A stretch of DNA of 15,645 nt from an uncultured Vogesella sp. (GTDB taxonomy: Bacteria; Pseudomonadota; Gammaproteobacteria; Burkholderiales; Chromobacteriaceae), in assembly GCA_946479405.1 (NCBI GenBank), contig CAMLGD010000061.1, positions 1 through 15,645 on the forward strand, in the 5' to 3' direction. Numbering within the stretch: position 1 is the first letter of the stretch; the number at the start of each line of letters is the position of its first letter. Made by a program: the position numbers and the translations under genes. The notes below the pieces were generated by a model. The model had not been told where the DNA came from, did not search any database, and saw only the letters and a program-made list of their open reading frames with translations. Below, piece by piece: positions 6,616 through 15,645 of the stretch.

Positions 6616-7910
6616 TGGCTATCTTCGTCAAAGGCGTGATTTTCGAAGGTGTGGACACCGCTGCACCGGACTGCTGGCACATCGATGCCTATATGGCGCG
6701 TGGTGGTTACCAGGCCCTGAAAAAGATCCTGGATAACAAGATCCCCCAGGAAGACGTGATTGCGGAAGTGAAGGGCTCCGGCCTGCGCGGTCGTGGTGGC
6801 GCGGGCTTCCCGACTGGCCTGAAGTGGAGCTTCATGCCGCGTTCCTTCCCGGGCGACAAATACGTGGTGTGCAACACCGACGAGGGCGAACCGGGTACCT
6901 TCAAGGACCGCGATATCCTGCTGTATAACCCGCATGCGTTGATCGAAGGCATGATCATTGCGGGTTACGCCATGGGGTGCAAGGCTGGTTACAACTACAT
7001 CCATGGTGAAATTTTCGAAGCCTACGAGCTGTTCGAAGCTGCTCTGGAAGAGGCCCGTCAGGCGGGTTTCCTGGGGCAGAACATCCTGGGTACCGACTTC
7101 AGCTTTGACCTGTTTGCCCACCATGGTTACGGTGCCTACATCTGTGGCGAGGAAACTGCGCTGCTAGAGTCGCTGGAAGGCAAAAAAGGCCAGCCGCGCT
7201 TCAAGCCGCCGTTCCCGGCCAGCTTTGGCCTGTATGGCAAGCCGACCACCATCAACAACACCGAATCGTTTGCCTCGGTACCGTTCATCATCCGTGACGG
7301 CGGCCAGAAGTTCCTGGATGCCGGCAAGCCGAACAACGGTGGTACCAAGCTCTTCTCCGTTTCCGGGCACGTGAATCGTCCGGGAAACTACGAGATCCCG
7401 CTGGGCACTCCGTTCAAGGATCTGCTGGAGATGGCCGGGGGCATGAAGGATGGCAAGAAGCTGAAGGCTGTGATTCCTGGTGGTTCCTCTGCGCCGGTAT
7501 TGCCGGGCGACGTGATGATGGAACTGACCATGGATTACGACAGCATCGCTAAAGCCGGCTCCATGCTGGGCTCCGGTGCGGTAATCGTGATGAACGAAGA
7601 CGTGTGCATGGTGACGGCGCTGGAGCGTCTGGCCTACTTCTATCACGAGGAATCCTGCGGTCAGTGCACCCCGTGCCGTGAAGGCACCGGCTGGCTGTAT
7701 CGTGTGATTCACCGCATTGCTCACGGCGAAGGCCGTCAGGGCGATCTGGAATTGCTGGAGTCCGTCGGCAACAACATGGCTGGCCGCACCATTTGTGCGC
7801 TGGCCGATGCTGCCGTGTTCCCGGTTCGAAGCTTTACCAAACACTTCCGTCACGAGTTCGAGCATCTGATCGAGCACAAGAAGTCTTTGGTAGATCACAA
7901 ATGGTGTTGA
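6615..7910 (+). CDS. nuoF: NADH-quinone oxidoreductase subunit F (NADH- and FMN-binding)
   Basis: Entry point of electrons: binds NADH and FMN and holds the 4Fe-4S cluster N3. The 431 residues contain the glycine-rich nucleotide region [14 protein letters not shown] (58-71), the FMN-contacting [14 protein letters not shown] (87-100), [12 protein letters not shown] (173-184), and the N3 ligands Cys348, Cys351 and Cys354 in [12 protein letters not shown], with Cys394 in GRTICALAD. The length is normal (E. coli 445). It starts one base inside the nuoE stop and ends three bases before nuoG. All key residues are present, so it should be active. Confidence 0.98.
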   Translation: MAIFVKGVIFEGVDTAAPDCWHIDAYMARGGYQALKKILDNKIPQEDVIAEVKGSGLRGRGGAGFPTGLKWSFMPRSFPGDKYVVCNTDEGEPGTFKDRDILLYNPHALIEGMIIAGYAMGCKAGYNYIHGEIFEAYELFEAALEEARQAGFLGQNILGTDFSFDLFAHHGYGAYICGEETALLESLEGKKGQPRFKPPFPASFGLYGKPTTINNTESFASVPFIIRDGGQKFLDAGKPNNGGTKLFSVSGHVNRPGNYEIPLGTPFKDLLEMAGGMKDGKKLKAVIPGGSSAPVLPGDVMMELTMDYDSIAKAGSMLGSGAVIVMNEDVCMVTALERLAYFYHEESCGQCTPCREGTGWLYRVIHRIAHGEGRQGDLELLESVGNNMAGRTICALADAAVFPVRSFTKHFRHEFEHLIEHKKSLVDHKWC

Positions 7911-7913
7911 GCG

Positions 7914-10271
7914 ATGCTTGAAATCGAAATCGACGGTAAAAAACTGACAGTAAACCAGGGCAGCACCGTAATGGACGCCGCCCACGCTGCCGGTACTTAC
8001 ATTCCGCACTTCTGCTACCACAAGAAACTGTCGATTGCGGCCAACTGCCGCATGTGTCTGGTAGAAGTCGAGAAGGCGCCGAAGCCGCTGCCGGCGTGCG
8101 CCACCCCGGTTACCGACGGCATGAAAGTGCATACCGCTTCTCCGCTGGCCAAGAAAGCCCAGGCTGGCGTGATGGAGTTCCTGCTGATCAACCACCCACT
8201 GGACTGCCCGATCTGCGATCAGGGCGGCGAATGCCAATTGCAGGATCTGGCAGTGGGTTATGGCAACTCCGCTTCGCGCTACCAGGAAGAAAAGCGTGTC
8301 GTGGTGGGCAAGGACATGGGGCCGCTGGTTTCCGCCGAGGAAATGAGCCGTTGCATCCATTGCACCCGCTGCGTACGTTTCACCGAGGAAATTGGCGGCT
8401 TCCAGGAAATCGGCATGGCGAACCGCAGCGAATTCTCCGAGATCATGCCGTTCCTGGGCAAGACTGTTGATTCGGAAATCTCCGGCAACGTGATTGATCT
8501 GTGCCCGGTGGGCGCGCTGACTTCCAAGCCGTTCCGCTACAGCACCCGAGCCTGGGAGCTGTCACGTCGCAAGTCGGTAAGCTCGCATGATGGTCTGGGT
8601 GCCAACCTGATCGTACAGGTGAAGCACAACGAAGTAATGCGCGTACTGCCGCTGGAAAACGAAGCCATCAACGAATGCTGGCTGTCCGACCGTGATCGCT
8701 TCTCTTACGAAGGCCTGAACAGTGCTGAGCGTCTGCAGAAGCCGATGATCAAGTTCGACGGCAAGTGGCACGAGACCGACTGGCAGACCGCGTTGGAATA
8801 TGTGGTGAAAGGCCTGAACGGTGTGTCTGCCGATCACGGCAAGGATGCCATCGGCTTCCTGCTGTCGCCGCACAGCAGCACCGAAGAGCTCTATCTGGCG
8901 CAGAAACTGGCGCGTGCCTTCGGCGTGAACAACGTCGATGCCGGCCTGCGTCGCAGTGATGCCCGCGTTGCCAAACAGCAGCAGGGTGCGCTGTGGCTGG
9001 GTTCTTCCATCGTGGAACTGGCGAACAGCAAGTCCATTCTGGTCGTTGGCTCGACCCAGCGCAGCGAACAGCCGCTGCTGGCATCGCGTCTGCGTCAGGC
9101 CGTGAAGAAGGGCAGCCAGCTGAACGTGATCCACGTTGCTGACGACGAACTGTTCACCAGCCTGAACGCCAAGCTGATCGTGGCTCCGCAACAGCTGGTG
9201 AACGGTCTGGCTCAGGTACTGAAGGCCGTCGTTGCCGCCAAGGGGGGCGAGAGCGCCATTGACCTGACTGCGGCCAACGTTTCTGCTGAGGCCCAAGCGA
9301 TTGCCGATAGCCTGTGCGGTGCCGACAGCGCGTCCATCGTGCTGGGTAACGTGGCGCAGAACCATCCAGCGTTCTCCGAACTGCTGGCGCTGGCGCAGGA
9401 AATCGCCCGTCTGACCGGTGCCCGTTTCGGTATCGCTGCCGCTGCGGCCAACACCGTGGGTGCCGACGTTGCAGGTGCCAACCCGGCACGTGGCGCCTTC
9501 GGCCAGAACGTAACTGCCGGTCTGTCCGCCGCTGAGATGCTGGCTGCGCCGCGTAAGGCCTACTTCCTGCTGAACAACGAAGTGGAAGCCGACAGCTACA
9601 ACGGCCAGCAAGCCGTTGCCGCCATGAAGCAGGCTGCCACCGTGATTGCGCTGACTTCGTTCAAGGGCGCCGGTCTGCTGGATTACGCCGACGTGCTGCT
9701 GCCGATCGCGCCGTTCTCCGAAACGGCCGGCTCTTTCATCAACATGGAAGGCAAGCTGCAGTCCTTCAACGGTGTGGTGCGTCCGCTGGGCGAGACCCGT
9801 CCGGGCTGGAAGGTGCTGCGCGTGCTGGGCAACATGCTGAACCTGAACGGCTTCGAGCAGAACTCCTGCGAAGACGTGCGTGCAGAACTGCTGGCACTGG
9901 GTGACCTGGCCGCTGTACTGAACAACAGCCAGAGCGTGCTTGCGGCCAACGTGGCTGCCGGTAACGGCGAGCTGGTGCGTGTTGGCGATGTGCCGCTGTA
10001 CCACGCCGACCCGATCTGCCGTCGTGCCGATTCACTGCAACAGACCGCCGCCGCAGCCGTACCGCAGCTGCAGCTGCACCCGGCCGATGCCGAGCGTCTG
10101 GGTTTGCAGGATGGCCAGCAGGTTGTGGTGGCACAGGGTGCCGCCGAGGTCCGCCTGACACTGCGTGCCGACAAGGCCCTGGCGCAGGGTGCCGCCCGTG
10201 TGGCTGCTGCGCATCAGGCAACGCTGTCGCTGGGTGGCCTGTTCGAACCGATTCAGATCAAGCGAGGTTAA
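7914..10271 (+). CDS. nuoG: NADH-quinone oxidoreductase subunit G
   Basis: Largest peripheral-arm subunit (75-kDa homologue), carrying clusters N1b, N4 and N5 in the electron wire from NuoF to NuoI. The 785 residues begin with a ferredoxin-like 2Fe-2S domain (Cys34, Cys45, Cys48, Cys62). The His-Cys3 site of N5 follows (His94, Cys98, Cys101, Cys107 in HPLDCPICDQGGEC), then N4 (Cys147, Cys150, Cys153, Cys197). From about residue 220 a molybdopterin-oxidoreductase-like domain follows, which in complex I has no molybdenum cofactor. The Cys motif for the extra cluster N7, found in E. coli (908 residues), is absent: the equivalent stretch near 220-230 reads SVSSHDGLGAN. The last third is rich in Ala and Gln and less recognisable. 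The start is ATG at 7914, three bases after nuoF; nuoH begins three bases after its stop. Confidence 0.97.
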   Translation: MLEIEIDGKKLTVNQGSTVMDAAHAAGTYIPHFCYHKKLSIAANCRMCLVEVEKAPKPLPACATPVTDGMKVHTASPLAKKAQAGVMEFLLINHPLDCPICDQGGECQLQDLAVGYGNSASRYQEEKRVVVGKDMGPLVSAEEMSRCIHCTRCVRFTEEIGGFQEIGMANRSEFSEIMPFLGKTVDSEISGNVIDLCPVGALTSKPFRYSTRAWELSRRKSVSSHDGLGANLIVQVKHNEVMRVLPLENEAINECWLSDRDRFSYEGLNSAERLQKPMIKFDGKWHETDWQTALEYVVKGLNGVSADHGKDAIGFLLSPHSSTEELYLAQKLARAFGVNNVDAGLRRSDARVAKQQQGALWLGSSIVELANSKSILVVGSTQRSEQPLLASRLRQAVKKGSQLNVIHVADDELFTSLNAKLIVAPQQLVNGLAQVLKAVVAAKGGESAIDLTAANVSAEAQAIADSLCGADSASIVLGNVAQNHPAFSELLALAQEIARLTGARFGIAAAAANTVGADVAGANPARGAFGQNVTAGLSAAEMLAAPRKAYFLLNNEVEADSYNGQQAVAAMKQAATVIALTSFKGAGLLDYADVLLPIAPFSETAGSFINMEGKLQSFNGVVRPLGETRPGWKVLRVLGNMLNLNGFEQNSCEDVRAELLALGDLAAVLNNSQSVLAANVAAGNGELVRVGDVPLYHADPICRRADSLQQTAAAAVPQLQLHPADAERLGLQDGQQVVVAQGAAEVRLTLRADKALAQGAARVAAAHQATLSLGGLFEPIQIKRG

Positions 10272-10274
10272 TCC

Positions 10275-11321
10275 ATGGAACTGCTGCAAAGCTTGTTGGG
10301 TAACGATGCCGGTCTGGCAGTGTGGACACTGCTCAAGATCCTGGTCATCGTTGGCCCGATGATGGGGGCTGTAGCCTACCTGACGCTCGCCGAGCGCAAG
10401 GTGATCGGCTACATGCAGATCCGTATCGGCCCGAACCGTGTGGGACCGAAAGGTCTGCTGCAGCCGCTGGCTGACGGCGTCAAGCTGCTGATGAAGGAAA
10501 TCATCCTGCCGACCAAGTCGAGCAAGGGGCTGTTCCTGTTGGCACCGGTGCTGTCGATTATGCCGGCGCTGGCGGCCTGGGCGGTGATTCCGTTCGATGA
10601 AGGTCTGCAGGTCACCAATATCGATGCCTCGCTGCTGTACATCATGGCCATCACCTCGATGGGCGTGTATGGCGTGATCGTGGCCGGTTGGGCTGGTAAC
10701 TCCAAGTACTCGTTCTTGGGCGCGCTACGTTCTTCCGCCCAGATCGTGTCTTACGAGATCGCCATGGGTTTCGCGCTGGTGGGCGTACTGATGGTATCTA
10801 GCAGCCTGAATCTGGTGGACATTGTGAGACAGCAGGGTGTCGGCATTGCCGGCGGCTCCATCCTGTCCTGGAACTGGCTGCCGCTGTTCCCTCTGTTCAT
10901 GGTGTACCTGATCTCCGGCGTGGCCGAGACCAACCGCGCTCCGTTCGACGTGGCGGAGGGTGAGTCCGAAATCGTGGCCGGTTTCCATGTGGAATACTCC
11001 GGCATGGCTTTCGCCATCTTCTTCCTGGCCGAATACGCCAACATGATCTTGATCGCGGCACTGACCTCCATCATGTTCCTGGGGGGCTGGCTGTCGCCGT
11101 TCCCGGCATCGTGGGGCATCCTGGGCGCCGGCAGCATCCTGTGGCTGTTTGCCAAGATGTCCGTGGTGCTGTTCATGTTCCTGTGGTTCCGCGCCACCTT
11201 CCCGCGTTACCGCTACGACCAGATCATGCGTCTGGGTTGGAAAGTGTTCATTCCGGTTACGCTGGTATGGGTGCTGGTACTCGGCGTGTGGATGTTGTCT
11301 CCGCTGTCGCTGTGGAAGTGA
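10275..11321 (+). CDS. nuoH: NADH-quinone oxidoreductase subunit H
   Basis: Membrane subunit (ND1 homologue) that joins the two arms and forms the entrance of the quinone tunnel and part of the first proton path. The 348 residues contain about eight membrane helices. The two most conserved loops are visible: [20 protein letters not shown] (39-58), facing the quinone site, and [16 protein letters not shown] (217-232), with its charged residues. Length is near the family norm (E. coli 325). GAGG about seven bases upstream supports the ATG at 10275. It sits between the peripheral-arm genes and nuoI, as in other 14-gene nuo operons. Confidence 0.97.
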   Translation: MELLQSLLGNDAGLAVWTLLKILVIVGPMMGAVAYLTLAERKVIGYMQIRIGPNRVGPKGLLQPLADGVKLLMKEIILPTKSSKGLFLLAPVLSIMPALAAWAVIPFDEGLQVTNIDASLLYIMAITSMGVYGVIVAGWAGNSKYSFLGALRSSAQIVSYEIAMGFALVGVLMVSSSLNLVDIVRQQGVGIAGGSILSWNWLPLFPLFMVYLISGVAETNRAPFDVAEGESEIVAGFHVEYSGMAFAIFFLAEYANMILIAALTSIMFLGGWLSPFPASWGILGAGSILWLFAKMSVVLFMFLWFRATFPRYRYDQIMRLGWKVFIPVTLVWVLVLGVWMLSPLSLWK

Positions 11322-11341
11322 TGGAGCTTGGGTGAAATAGC

Positions 11342-11830
11342 ATGGAAATGATCCGCAACTTTTTCAAAACCTTCCTGCTGGTAGAACTGGTGCAGGGCCT
11401 GATGGTGACTGGTCGTCACTTCTTCGCCCGCAAGATCACCGTACAGTTCCCGGAAGAGAAGACCCCGATCTCGCCGCGCTTCCGTGGCCTGCATGCTCAA
11501 CGCCGTTATGCCAACGGTGAAGAGCGCTGCATCGCCTGTAAGCTGTGCGAGGCCGTGTGTCCGGCAATGGCCATCACCATCGAGTCGGAGCAGCGTGACG
11601 ACGGCACCCGCCGTACTTCGCGTTACGACATCGATCTGACCAAGTGCATTTTCTGTGGTTTCTGTGAAGAAGCCTGCCCGGTAGATGCCATCGTCGAGAC
11701 CCACATTTTTGAATACCACGGCGAAAAACGTGGCGACCTCTACTACACCAAGCCGATGCTGCTGGCAGTGGGTGACAAGTACGAGGCTGAAATCGCAGCC
11801 AACAAGGCTGCGGACGCCAAGTATCGCTAA
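11342..11830 (+). CDS. nuoI: NADH-quinone oxidoreductase subunit I
   Basis: Peripheral-arm subunit (TYKY homologue) with two 4Fe-4S clusters, N6a and N6b, which carry electrons from NuoG to cluster N2 in NuoB. The 162 residues have an amphipathic N-terminal helix and two ferredoxin motifs: Cys63, Cys66, Cys69, Cys73 ([11 protein letters not shown]) and Cys102, Cys105, Cys108, Cys112 ([11 protein letters not shown]). As in all such pairs, the last cysteine of each set serves the other cluster. It starts 20 bases after nuoH with GGGTGA six bases before the ATG; Met3 is a possible alternative. The C-terminus is an Ala/Lys-rich tail. Confidence 0.98.
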   Translation: MEMIRNFFKTFLLVELVQGLMVTGRHFFARKITVQFPEEKTPISPRFRGLHAQRRYANGEERCIACKLCEAVCPAMAITIESEQRDDGTRRTSRYDIDLTKCIFCGFCEEACPVDAIVETHIFEYHGEKRGDLYYTKPMLLAVGDKYEAEIAANKAADAKYR

Positions 11831-11839
11831 GGGGGATCC

Positions 11840-12484
11840 ATGAACTTTCAGGCTGTCGTTTTTTATATCCTGTCGGCGATCCTGATTTTCGCGGGTTTCC
11901 GCGTAGTCACGGCGAAAAACCCGGTACATGCTGCGCTGTATCTGGTGCTGGCTTTCTTTACCGCATCCGGCCACTGGCTGCTGCTGCAGGCCGAGTTCCT
12001 GGCTATTGCACTGGTACTGGTGTACGTGGGCGCGGTAACCGTTCTGTTCCTGTTTGTGGTGATGATGCTGGACATCAATGTGGAGAAGCTGCGCGCCGGT
12101 TTCTGGAGCCACTTCCCGCAGGCTGCCATCGTGGCTCTGATCATGATGGCCGAGATCATTCTGGTGTTGTCCAGCCCCGAGGCCGGTCTGTCCAAGCTGC
12201 AGCCTGAGGCTGATGCCATGGCCAAGATCAGCAACGTGAAGGTGCTGGGTAGCCAGCTGTACACCACCTACCTGCTGCCGTTTGAAGCGGCTGCTGTGAT
12301 CCTGCTAGTGGCCATGGTGGCTGCCATCGGTATCACCCAGCGTCAGCGCAAAGATAGCAAGGCAGTTGATCCGGGGGTGCAGGTACGTGTCCGTCGCGAC
12401 GATCGCGTGCGCATCGTCAAGATGGATGCCGTAAAGCCAGAAGTGGCTGCTGCATCCGAGTCCAATACCGAGCAACAGGCCTGA
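11840..12484 (+). CDS. nuoJ: NADH-quinone oxidoreductase subunit J
   Basis: Membrane subunit (ND6 homologue) near the start of the proton-pumping arm. The 214 residues show five hydrophobic helices (about 4-23, 29-49, 53-77, 93-111, 142-165). The third, with [18 protein letters not shown], is the conserved helix that changes between straight and bulged forms during turnover; Tyr62 lies in it. After the last helix comes a long charged tail (168-214), with an Arg/Lys/Asp part and then an Ala/Glu/Gln-rich end. Tail length varies in the family. GGGGGA just upstream and the nine-base gap after nuoI support the ATG at 11840. Confidence 0.96.
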   Translation: MNFQAVVFYILSAILIFAGFRVVTAKNPVHAALYLVLAFFTASGHWLLLQAEFLAIALVLVYVGAVTVLFLFVVMMLDINVEKLRAGFWSHFPQAAIVALIMMAEIILVLSSPEAGLSKLQPEADAMAKISNVKVLGSQLYTTYLLPFEAAAVILLVAMVAAIGITQRQRKDSKAVDPGVQVRVRRDDRVRIVKMDAVKPEVAAASESNTEQQA

Positions 12485-12504
12485 CGGCCGTAACGGGAGT
12501 AAAC

Positions 12505-12810
12505 GTGCTTACACTGACTCACTTCCTGGTGCTGGCCGGCATCCTGTTCGCCATCAGCGTCCTGGGCATTTTCCTTAATCGGAAAAACCTGATTGTGCTG
12601 TTGATGGCCATCGAATTGATGCTGCTTGCGGTGAACTACAACTTCATCGCTTTCTCGCACTACCTGTCGGATTCGGCAGGGCAGATTTTCGTCTTCTTCA
12701 TCCTGACCGTGGCGGCCGCCGAATCGGCAATCGGCCTCGCGATCCTGGTGGTGCTGTTCCGTAACCTGAACAGTATCAACGTGGAAGACTTGGGCAGCCT
12801 CAAAGGCTAA
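12505..12810 (+). CDS. nuoK: NADH-quinone oxidoreductase subunit K
   Basis: Small membrane subunit (ND4L homologue) with three helices (about 3-23, 29-50, 61-86), forming part of the proton path between NuoJ/A/H and NuoN. The 101 residues include the two buried glutamates needed for pumping: Glu37 in AIELML and Glu73 in AAESAIG, matching Glu36 and Glu72 of E. coli. The start is GTG at 12505, supported by GGGAG (12495-12499) and by the family N-terminus. A 5-bp stem, AGCCT-CAA-AGGCT, covers the last codons and reaches the stop (12796-12808). Confidence 0.97.
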   Translation: MLTLTHFLVLAGILFAISVLGIFLNRKNLIVLLMAIELMLLAVNYNFIAFSHYLSDSAGQIFVFFILTVAAAESAIGLAILVVLFRNLNSINVEDLGSLKG

Positions 12811-12846
12811 CAAAACCGGATTTCAATTCTAAAAAGCACGACAAAC

Positions 12847-14898
12847 ATGGATATGAAGAGCTTATACCTGCTGATTGCGCTCTCACCGCTGGTGGGGTCG
12901 ATCATTGCAGGCCTGTTTGGCTGGGCGATTGGTCGCCGTGCTGCCCACGTTGTGACGATTCTCGGCGTGGCAGTATCGGCGGTACTGTCGATTGGAGTAC
13001 TGAAAGGCTTCCTTGATGGCAGCGCGAACGTATTCAACGGCCCTGTCTACACCTGGCTGACGGTTGGCGGTTACGAATTCTCCGTCGGTTTCCTGGTGGA
13101 TTCGCTGACTGCGATGATGCTGGTGGTGGTAACCAGCGTGTCGCTGATGGTGCATATCTACACCATCGGCTACATGCAGGAAGACCCGGGCTACCAGCGC
13201 TTCTTCAGCTACATCTCGCTGTTCACCTTCTCGATGCTGATGCTGGTGATGAGCAACAACTTCATCCAGTTGTTCTTCGGCTGGGAAGCGGTGGGCCTGG
13301 TGTCCTACCTGCTGATCGGCTTCTGGTTCAAGCGACCGACGGCGACCTTCGCCAACCTGAAGGCCTTCCTGGTCAACCGCGTGGGTGACTTCGGCTTCCT
13401 GCTGGGTATCGGCCTGGTGCTGGCTCACTTTGGCGGCTCGCTGAATTACAGCGACGTGTTCGCCGCCGCGCCGGCGCTGGCCAACAAGACCATCCAGATC
13501 TTCCCGGGCGTCGAATGGTCGCTGATGACCGTGACCTGCATCCTGCTGTTCGTCGGCGCGATGGGTAAATCGGCCCAGTTCCCGCTGCACGTGTGGCTGC
13601 CCGATTCGATGGAAGGCCCGACCCCGATCTCGGCGCTGATTCACGCCGCCACCATGGTGACCGCTGGTCTGTTCATGGTGTCGCGCATGAGCCCGCTGTT
13701 CGAGATGTCGGATACCGCGCTGAACTTCGTGATGATCTCCGGCACCATTACCGCGCTGTTCATGGGCTTCCTGGGCATCGTGCAGAACGACATCAAGAAA
13801 GTGGTGGCGTACTCCACGCTGTCGCAGCTGGGCTACATGACCGTGGCGCTGGGGGCCTCCGCCTACTCGGCCGCGATGTTCCACGTCATGACCCACGCCT
13901 TCTTCAAGGCCCTGCTGTTCCTCGGCGCCGGTTCGGTGATCATGGGCATGCACCATGATCAGGACATGCGCAATATGGGCGGCCTGCGCAAGTATATGCC
14001 GATCACTTGGATTACTTCGCTGCTGGGTTCGCTGGCGTTGATCGGTACCCCGTTCTTCTCCGGTTTCTACTCGAAGGACTCCATCATCGAGGCGGTGCAT
14101 GCATCGCATCTGCCGGCAGCCGGCTTTGCCTACTTTGCAGTGATCGCCGGCGTGTTCGTGACTGCCTTCTACTCCTTCCGCATGTACTTCCTGGTGTTCC
14201 ACGGCAAGGAACGCTGGATGGAGAGCCATGGCAGCGAACATGCGCACCATGGCGACCACGACGACGAAGAGCCGTCCGATGACCATCATCATGGTTTGGG
14301 CCCGAACGACAAACCGCATGAATCGCCATGGGTGGTAACTCTGCCGTTGGTGCTGCTGGCTATTCCGTCGGTAATCGTGGGTTTCTTTGCGATTGAGCCG
14401 TTGCTGTATGGCGAGTTCTTCAAGGGTGTTATCCACATCAACCATGAACTGCACCCAGCGCTGGAAGAAATGGGTCACGAGTTCCATGGTCCGGTAGCGA
14501 TGGCAATCCATGCACTGTCTACTGCGCCGTTCTGGTTGGCCGCAGCCGGTGTGGCGGTAGCCTGGTTCTTCTACATGAAGGCGCCGCATATCCCGGCGGC
14601 CATCAAGCAGAAGTTCTCTGCCGTGAACACCCTGCTGGAGAACAAGTACTACCTGGATGAAATCTACTTCGCAGTATTCGCCAAGGGCTCGCGCCTGTTG
14701 GGGACTTTCTTCTGGAAAGTGGGCGACATGCTGCTGATCGACGGCCTGCTGGTAAACGGCACCGCTCGACTGGTGGGTTACTTCTCTGGCGTGGTACGCA
14801 AGCTGCAGACCGGTTTTATCTACAGCTACGCCGCCATCATGATCGTTGGCGTGCTGGTGCTGATGACCTACTGGTTGAAGCCGCTGATCCTGCGTTGA
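12847..14898 (+). CDS. nuoL: NADH-quinone oxidoreductase subunit L (antiporter-like)
   Basis: Distal antiporter-like membrane subunit (ND5 homologue), one of three Mrp-type proton pumps, with a long lateral helix at its C-terminus. The 683 residues hold the key polar residues of the central channel: Glu147 in FGWEAVGL, Lys241 in GAMGKSAQFPLHVWLPD, His350 and Lys354 in THAFFKALLFLG, and Lys410 in GFYSKDSI. E. coli NuoL is 613 residues; the extra length includes a His/Asp/Glu-rich loop at about 461-482 (eight histidines). The start is ATG at 12847; Met3 (12853) is an alternative. Neither has a clear ribosome binding site, which is unusual in this operon. It begins 36 bases after nuoK. Confidence 0.97.
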   Translation: MDMKSLYLLIALSPLVGSIIAGLFGWAIGRRAAHVVTILGVAVSAVLSIGVLKGFLDGSANVFNGPVYTWLTVGGYEFSVGFLVDSLTAMMLVVVTSVSLMVHIYTIGYMQEDPGYQRFFSYISLFTFSMLMLVMSNNFIQLFFGWEAVGLVSYLLIGFWFKRPTATFANLKAFLVNRVGDFGFLLGIGLVLAHFGGSLNYSDVFAAAPALANKTIQIFPGVEWSLMTVTCILLFVGAMGKSAQFPLHVWLPDSMEGPTPISALIHAATMVTAGLFMVSRMSPLFEMSDTALNFVMISGTITALFMGFLGIVQNDIKKVVAYSTLSQLGYMTVALGASAYSAAMFHVMTHAFFKALLFLGAGSVIMGMHHDQDMRNMGGLRKYMPITWITSLLGSLALIGTPFFSGFYSKDSIIEAVHASHLPAAGFAYFAVIAGVFVTAFYSFRMYFLVFHGKERWMESHGSEHAHHGDHDDEEPSDDHHHGLGPNDKPHESPWVVTLPLVLLAIPSVIVGFFAIEPLLYGEFFKGVIHINHELHPALEEMGHEFHGPVAMAIHALSTAPFWLAAAGVAVAWFFYMKAPHIPAAIKQKFSAVNTLLENKYYLDEIYFAVFAKGSRLLGTFFWKVGDMLLIDGLLVNGTARLVGYFSGVVRKLQTGFIYSYAAIMIVGVLVLMTYWLKPLILR

Positions 14899-14938
14899 GG
14901 GTCGGTTACCGGAATCGTAAAAAGAATAGGTTATCGAT

Positions 14939-15645
14939 ATGTTTGCTAATACCTTGAGTCTGGTGATCTGGACTCCGATCGTGGCCGGCTTGCTGGTGCT
15001 GGCCACCGGGGACGACCAGCGGGCGACGCTGGCCCGCTGGCTGGCTGTAGCCGGCGCCCTGGCAGGGTTTGTGGTCTCTCTGCCGCTGTTTACCCAGTTC
15101 AACAACCTGCATGGCGGCATGCAGTTTGTTGAAAAAATGCCGTGGATTGAATCGCTGGGCATCAACTACCACCTGGGGGTGGACGGCATTTCCATGCTGT
15201 TCATCGTGCTCAACAGCTTTACCACCCTACTGGTTGTGCTGGCAGGCTGGGAGGTGATCCAGAAGCGCACCGGTCAGTACATGGCTGCGTTCCTGATCAT
15301 GTCTGGTCTGATTAACGGTGCGTTCGCGGCACTGGATGCCATTCTGTTCTACGTGTTCTTCGAGGGCATGCTGATCCCGATGTACCTGATCATCGGTGTG
15401 TGGGGTGGTCCGCGCCGCGTGTACGCGTCGGTAAAGTTCTTCCTGTATACCCTGCTGGGTTCCCTGCTGATGCTGGTAGCGTTCATCTACCTGTATTTCC
15501 AGGCTGGCAAGAGCTTCGAGATCGAGGCCTTTCAGGCGCTGGCCAAGATCCCGCGTGACGTACAAATCCTGCTGTTTGTAGCCTTCTTCCTGTCGTTCGC
15601 GGTGAAGGTGCCGATGTGGCCGGTACACACCTGGTTGCCGGATGC
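14939..15645 (+). CDS. nuoM: NADH-quinone oxidoreductase subunit M (C-terminus off right edge)
   Basis: Middle antiporter-like membrane subunit (ND4 homologue) of complex I. The first 235 residues are present, about half of the usual 490 or so; the frame is open at the right edge. Visible channel residues are Glu142 in FFEGMLIPMY, matching the essential Glu144 of E. coli NuoM, and Lys223 in AVKVPMWPVHTWLPD, the lysine of the first half-channel. Membrane helices lie at about 7-23, 33-51, 85-103, 114-131, 134-153, 164-187 and 208-224. The start is ATG at 14939, 40 bases after nuoL, with AGG about eight bases upstream. nuoN is expected to follow. Confidence 0.96.
   Translation, partial: MFANTLSLVIWTPIVAGLLVLATGDDQRATLARWLAVAGALAGFVVSLPLFTQFNNLHGGMQFVEKMPWIESLGINYHLGVDGISMLFIVLNSFTTLLVVLAGWEVIQKRTGQYMAAFLIMSGLINGAFAALDAILFYVFFEGMLIPMYLIIGVWGGPRRVYASVKFFLYTLLGSLLMLVAFIYLYFQAGKSFEIEAFQALAKIPRDVQILLFVAFFLSFAVKVPMWPVHTWLPD

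Noticed and set aside
8562..10004. A 480-codon open frame on the minus strand inside nuoG.
   Set aside because: It lies wholly within nuoG, has no recognisable domain and is low in complexity; a shadow of third-position GC bias.
14895..14923. A promoter-like pair TTGAGG-17-TAAAAA before nuoM.
   Set aside because: Each hexamer matches only four of six positions. It is within chance for this much sequence, and nuoM fits in the operon without it.
12883..15165. A 760-codon open frame on the minus strand across nuoL and the start of nuoM.
   Set aside because: It is antisense to clear complex I genes. Its product is rich in His, Gln and Arg with no family sequence, the usual shadow of a codon-biased membrane protein gene.
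1..15645. A search for mobile elements, CRISPR repeats, toxin-antitoxin or defence genes and integration at the tRNA.
   Set aside because: Nothing was seen. Coding sequence is continuous with housekeeping genes, the tRNA 3' end is not repeated nearby, and no gap is longer than about 150 bases.

Overview
The window is a block of housekeeping genes from a proteobacterial chromosome. It is most likely a betaproteobacterium, possibly of the Neisseriales/Chromobacteriaceae type. The reasons are the unfused nuoC and nuoD, the order tpiA-secG-tRNA-Leu-nuoA (which I recall from betaproteobacteria), the moderately high GC content, and protein sequences that read as betaproteobacterial. The genus is inference only; no search was possible.

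Left part (1-2155, minus strand): the start of a phosphate-uptake operon, pstS followed by pstC, with pstC running off the left edge. A hairpin with a T5 run sits between the two genes and should lower pstC output relative to pstS. The shared upstream region holds a well-formed Pho box (2061-2078) with a -10 at the expected distance for pstS. Facing the other way is an extended -10 promoter for tpiA.

Middle part (2156-3442, plus strand): tpiA (triose-phosphate isomerase) and secG (preprotein translocase subunit) are separated by one base. A tRNA-Leu(GAG) gene with encoded CCA follows. After it come two tandem hairpin terminators in about 70 bases. A near-consensus sigma70 promoter (TTGTCA-17-TATAAT) lies across the tpiA/secG junction. 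Its expected start point is inside secG, so it would serve the tRNA and genes downstream rather than secG.

Right part (3443-15645, plus strand): the operon for proton-pumping NADH:quinone oxidoreductase (complex I), nuoA to nuoM, with nuoM cut by the right edge. Genes overlap or are separated by at most 40 bases. NuoE, F and G form the NADH-oxidising arm; NuoB, C, D and I carry electrons through iron-sulfur clusters to quinone; NuoA, H, J, K, L and M form the membrane arm. All expected cluster ligands are visible except those for the optional N7 cluster of NuoG. No gene is broken or frameshifted.

I found no mobile element, CRISPR array or candidate for a new defence or metabolic system. The points worth a second look are regulatory: how nuo is transcribed past two terminators with no promoter between them and nuoA, the promoter at the tpiA/secG junction, and the shared pst/tpiA control region.
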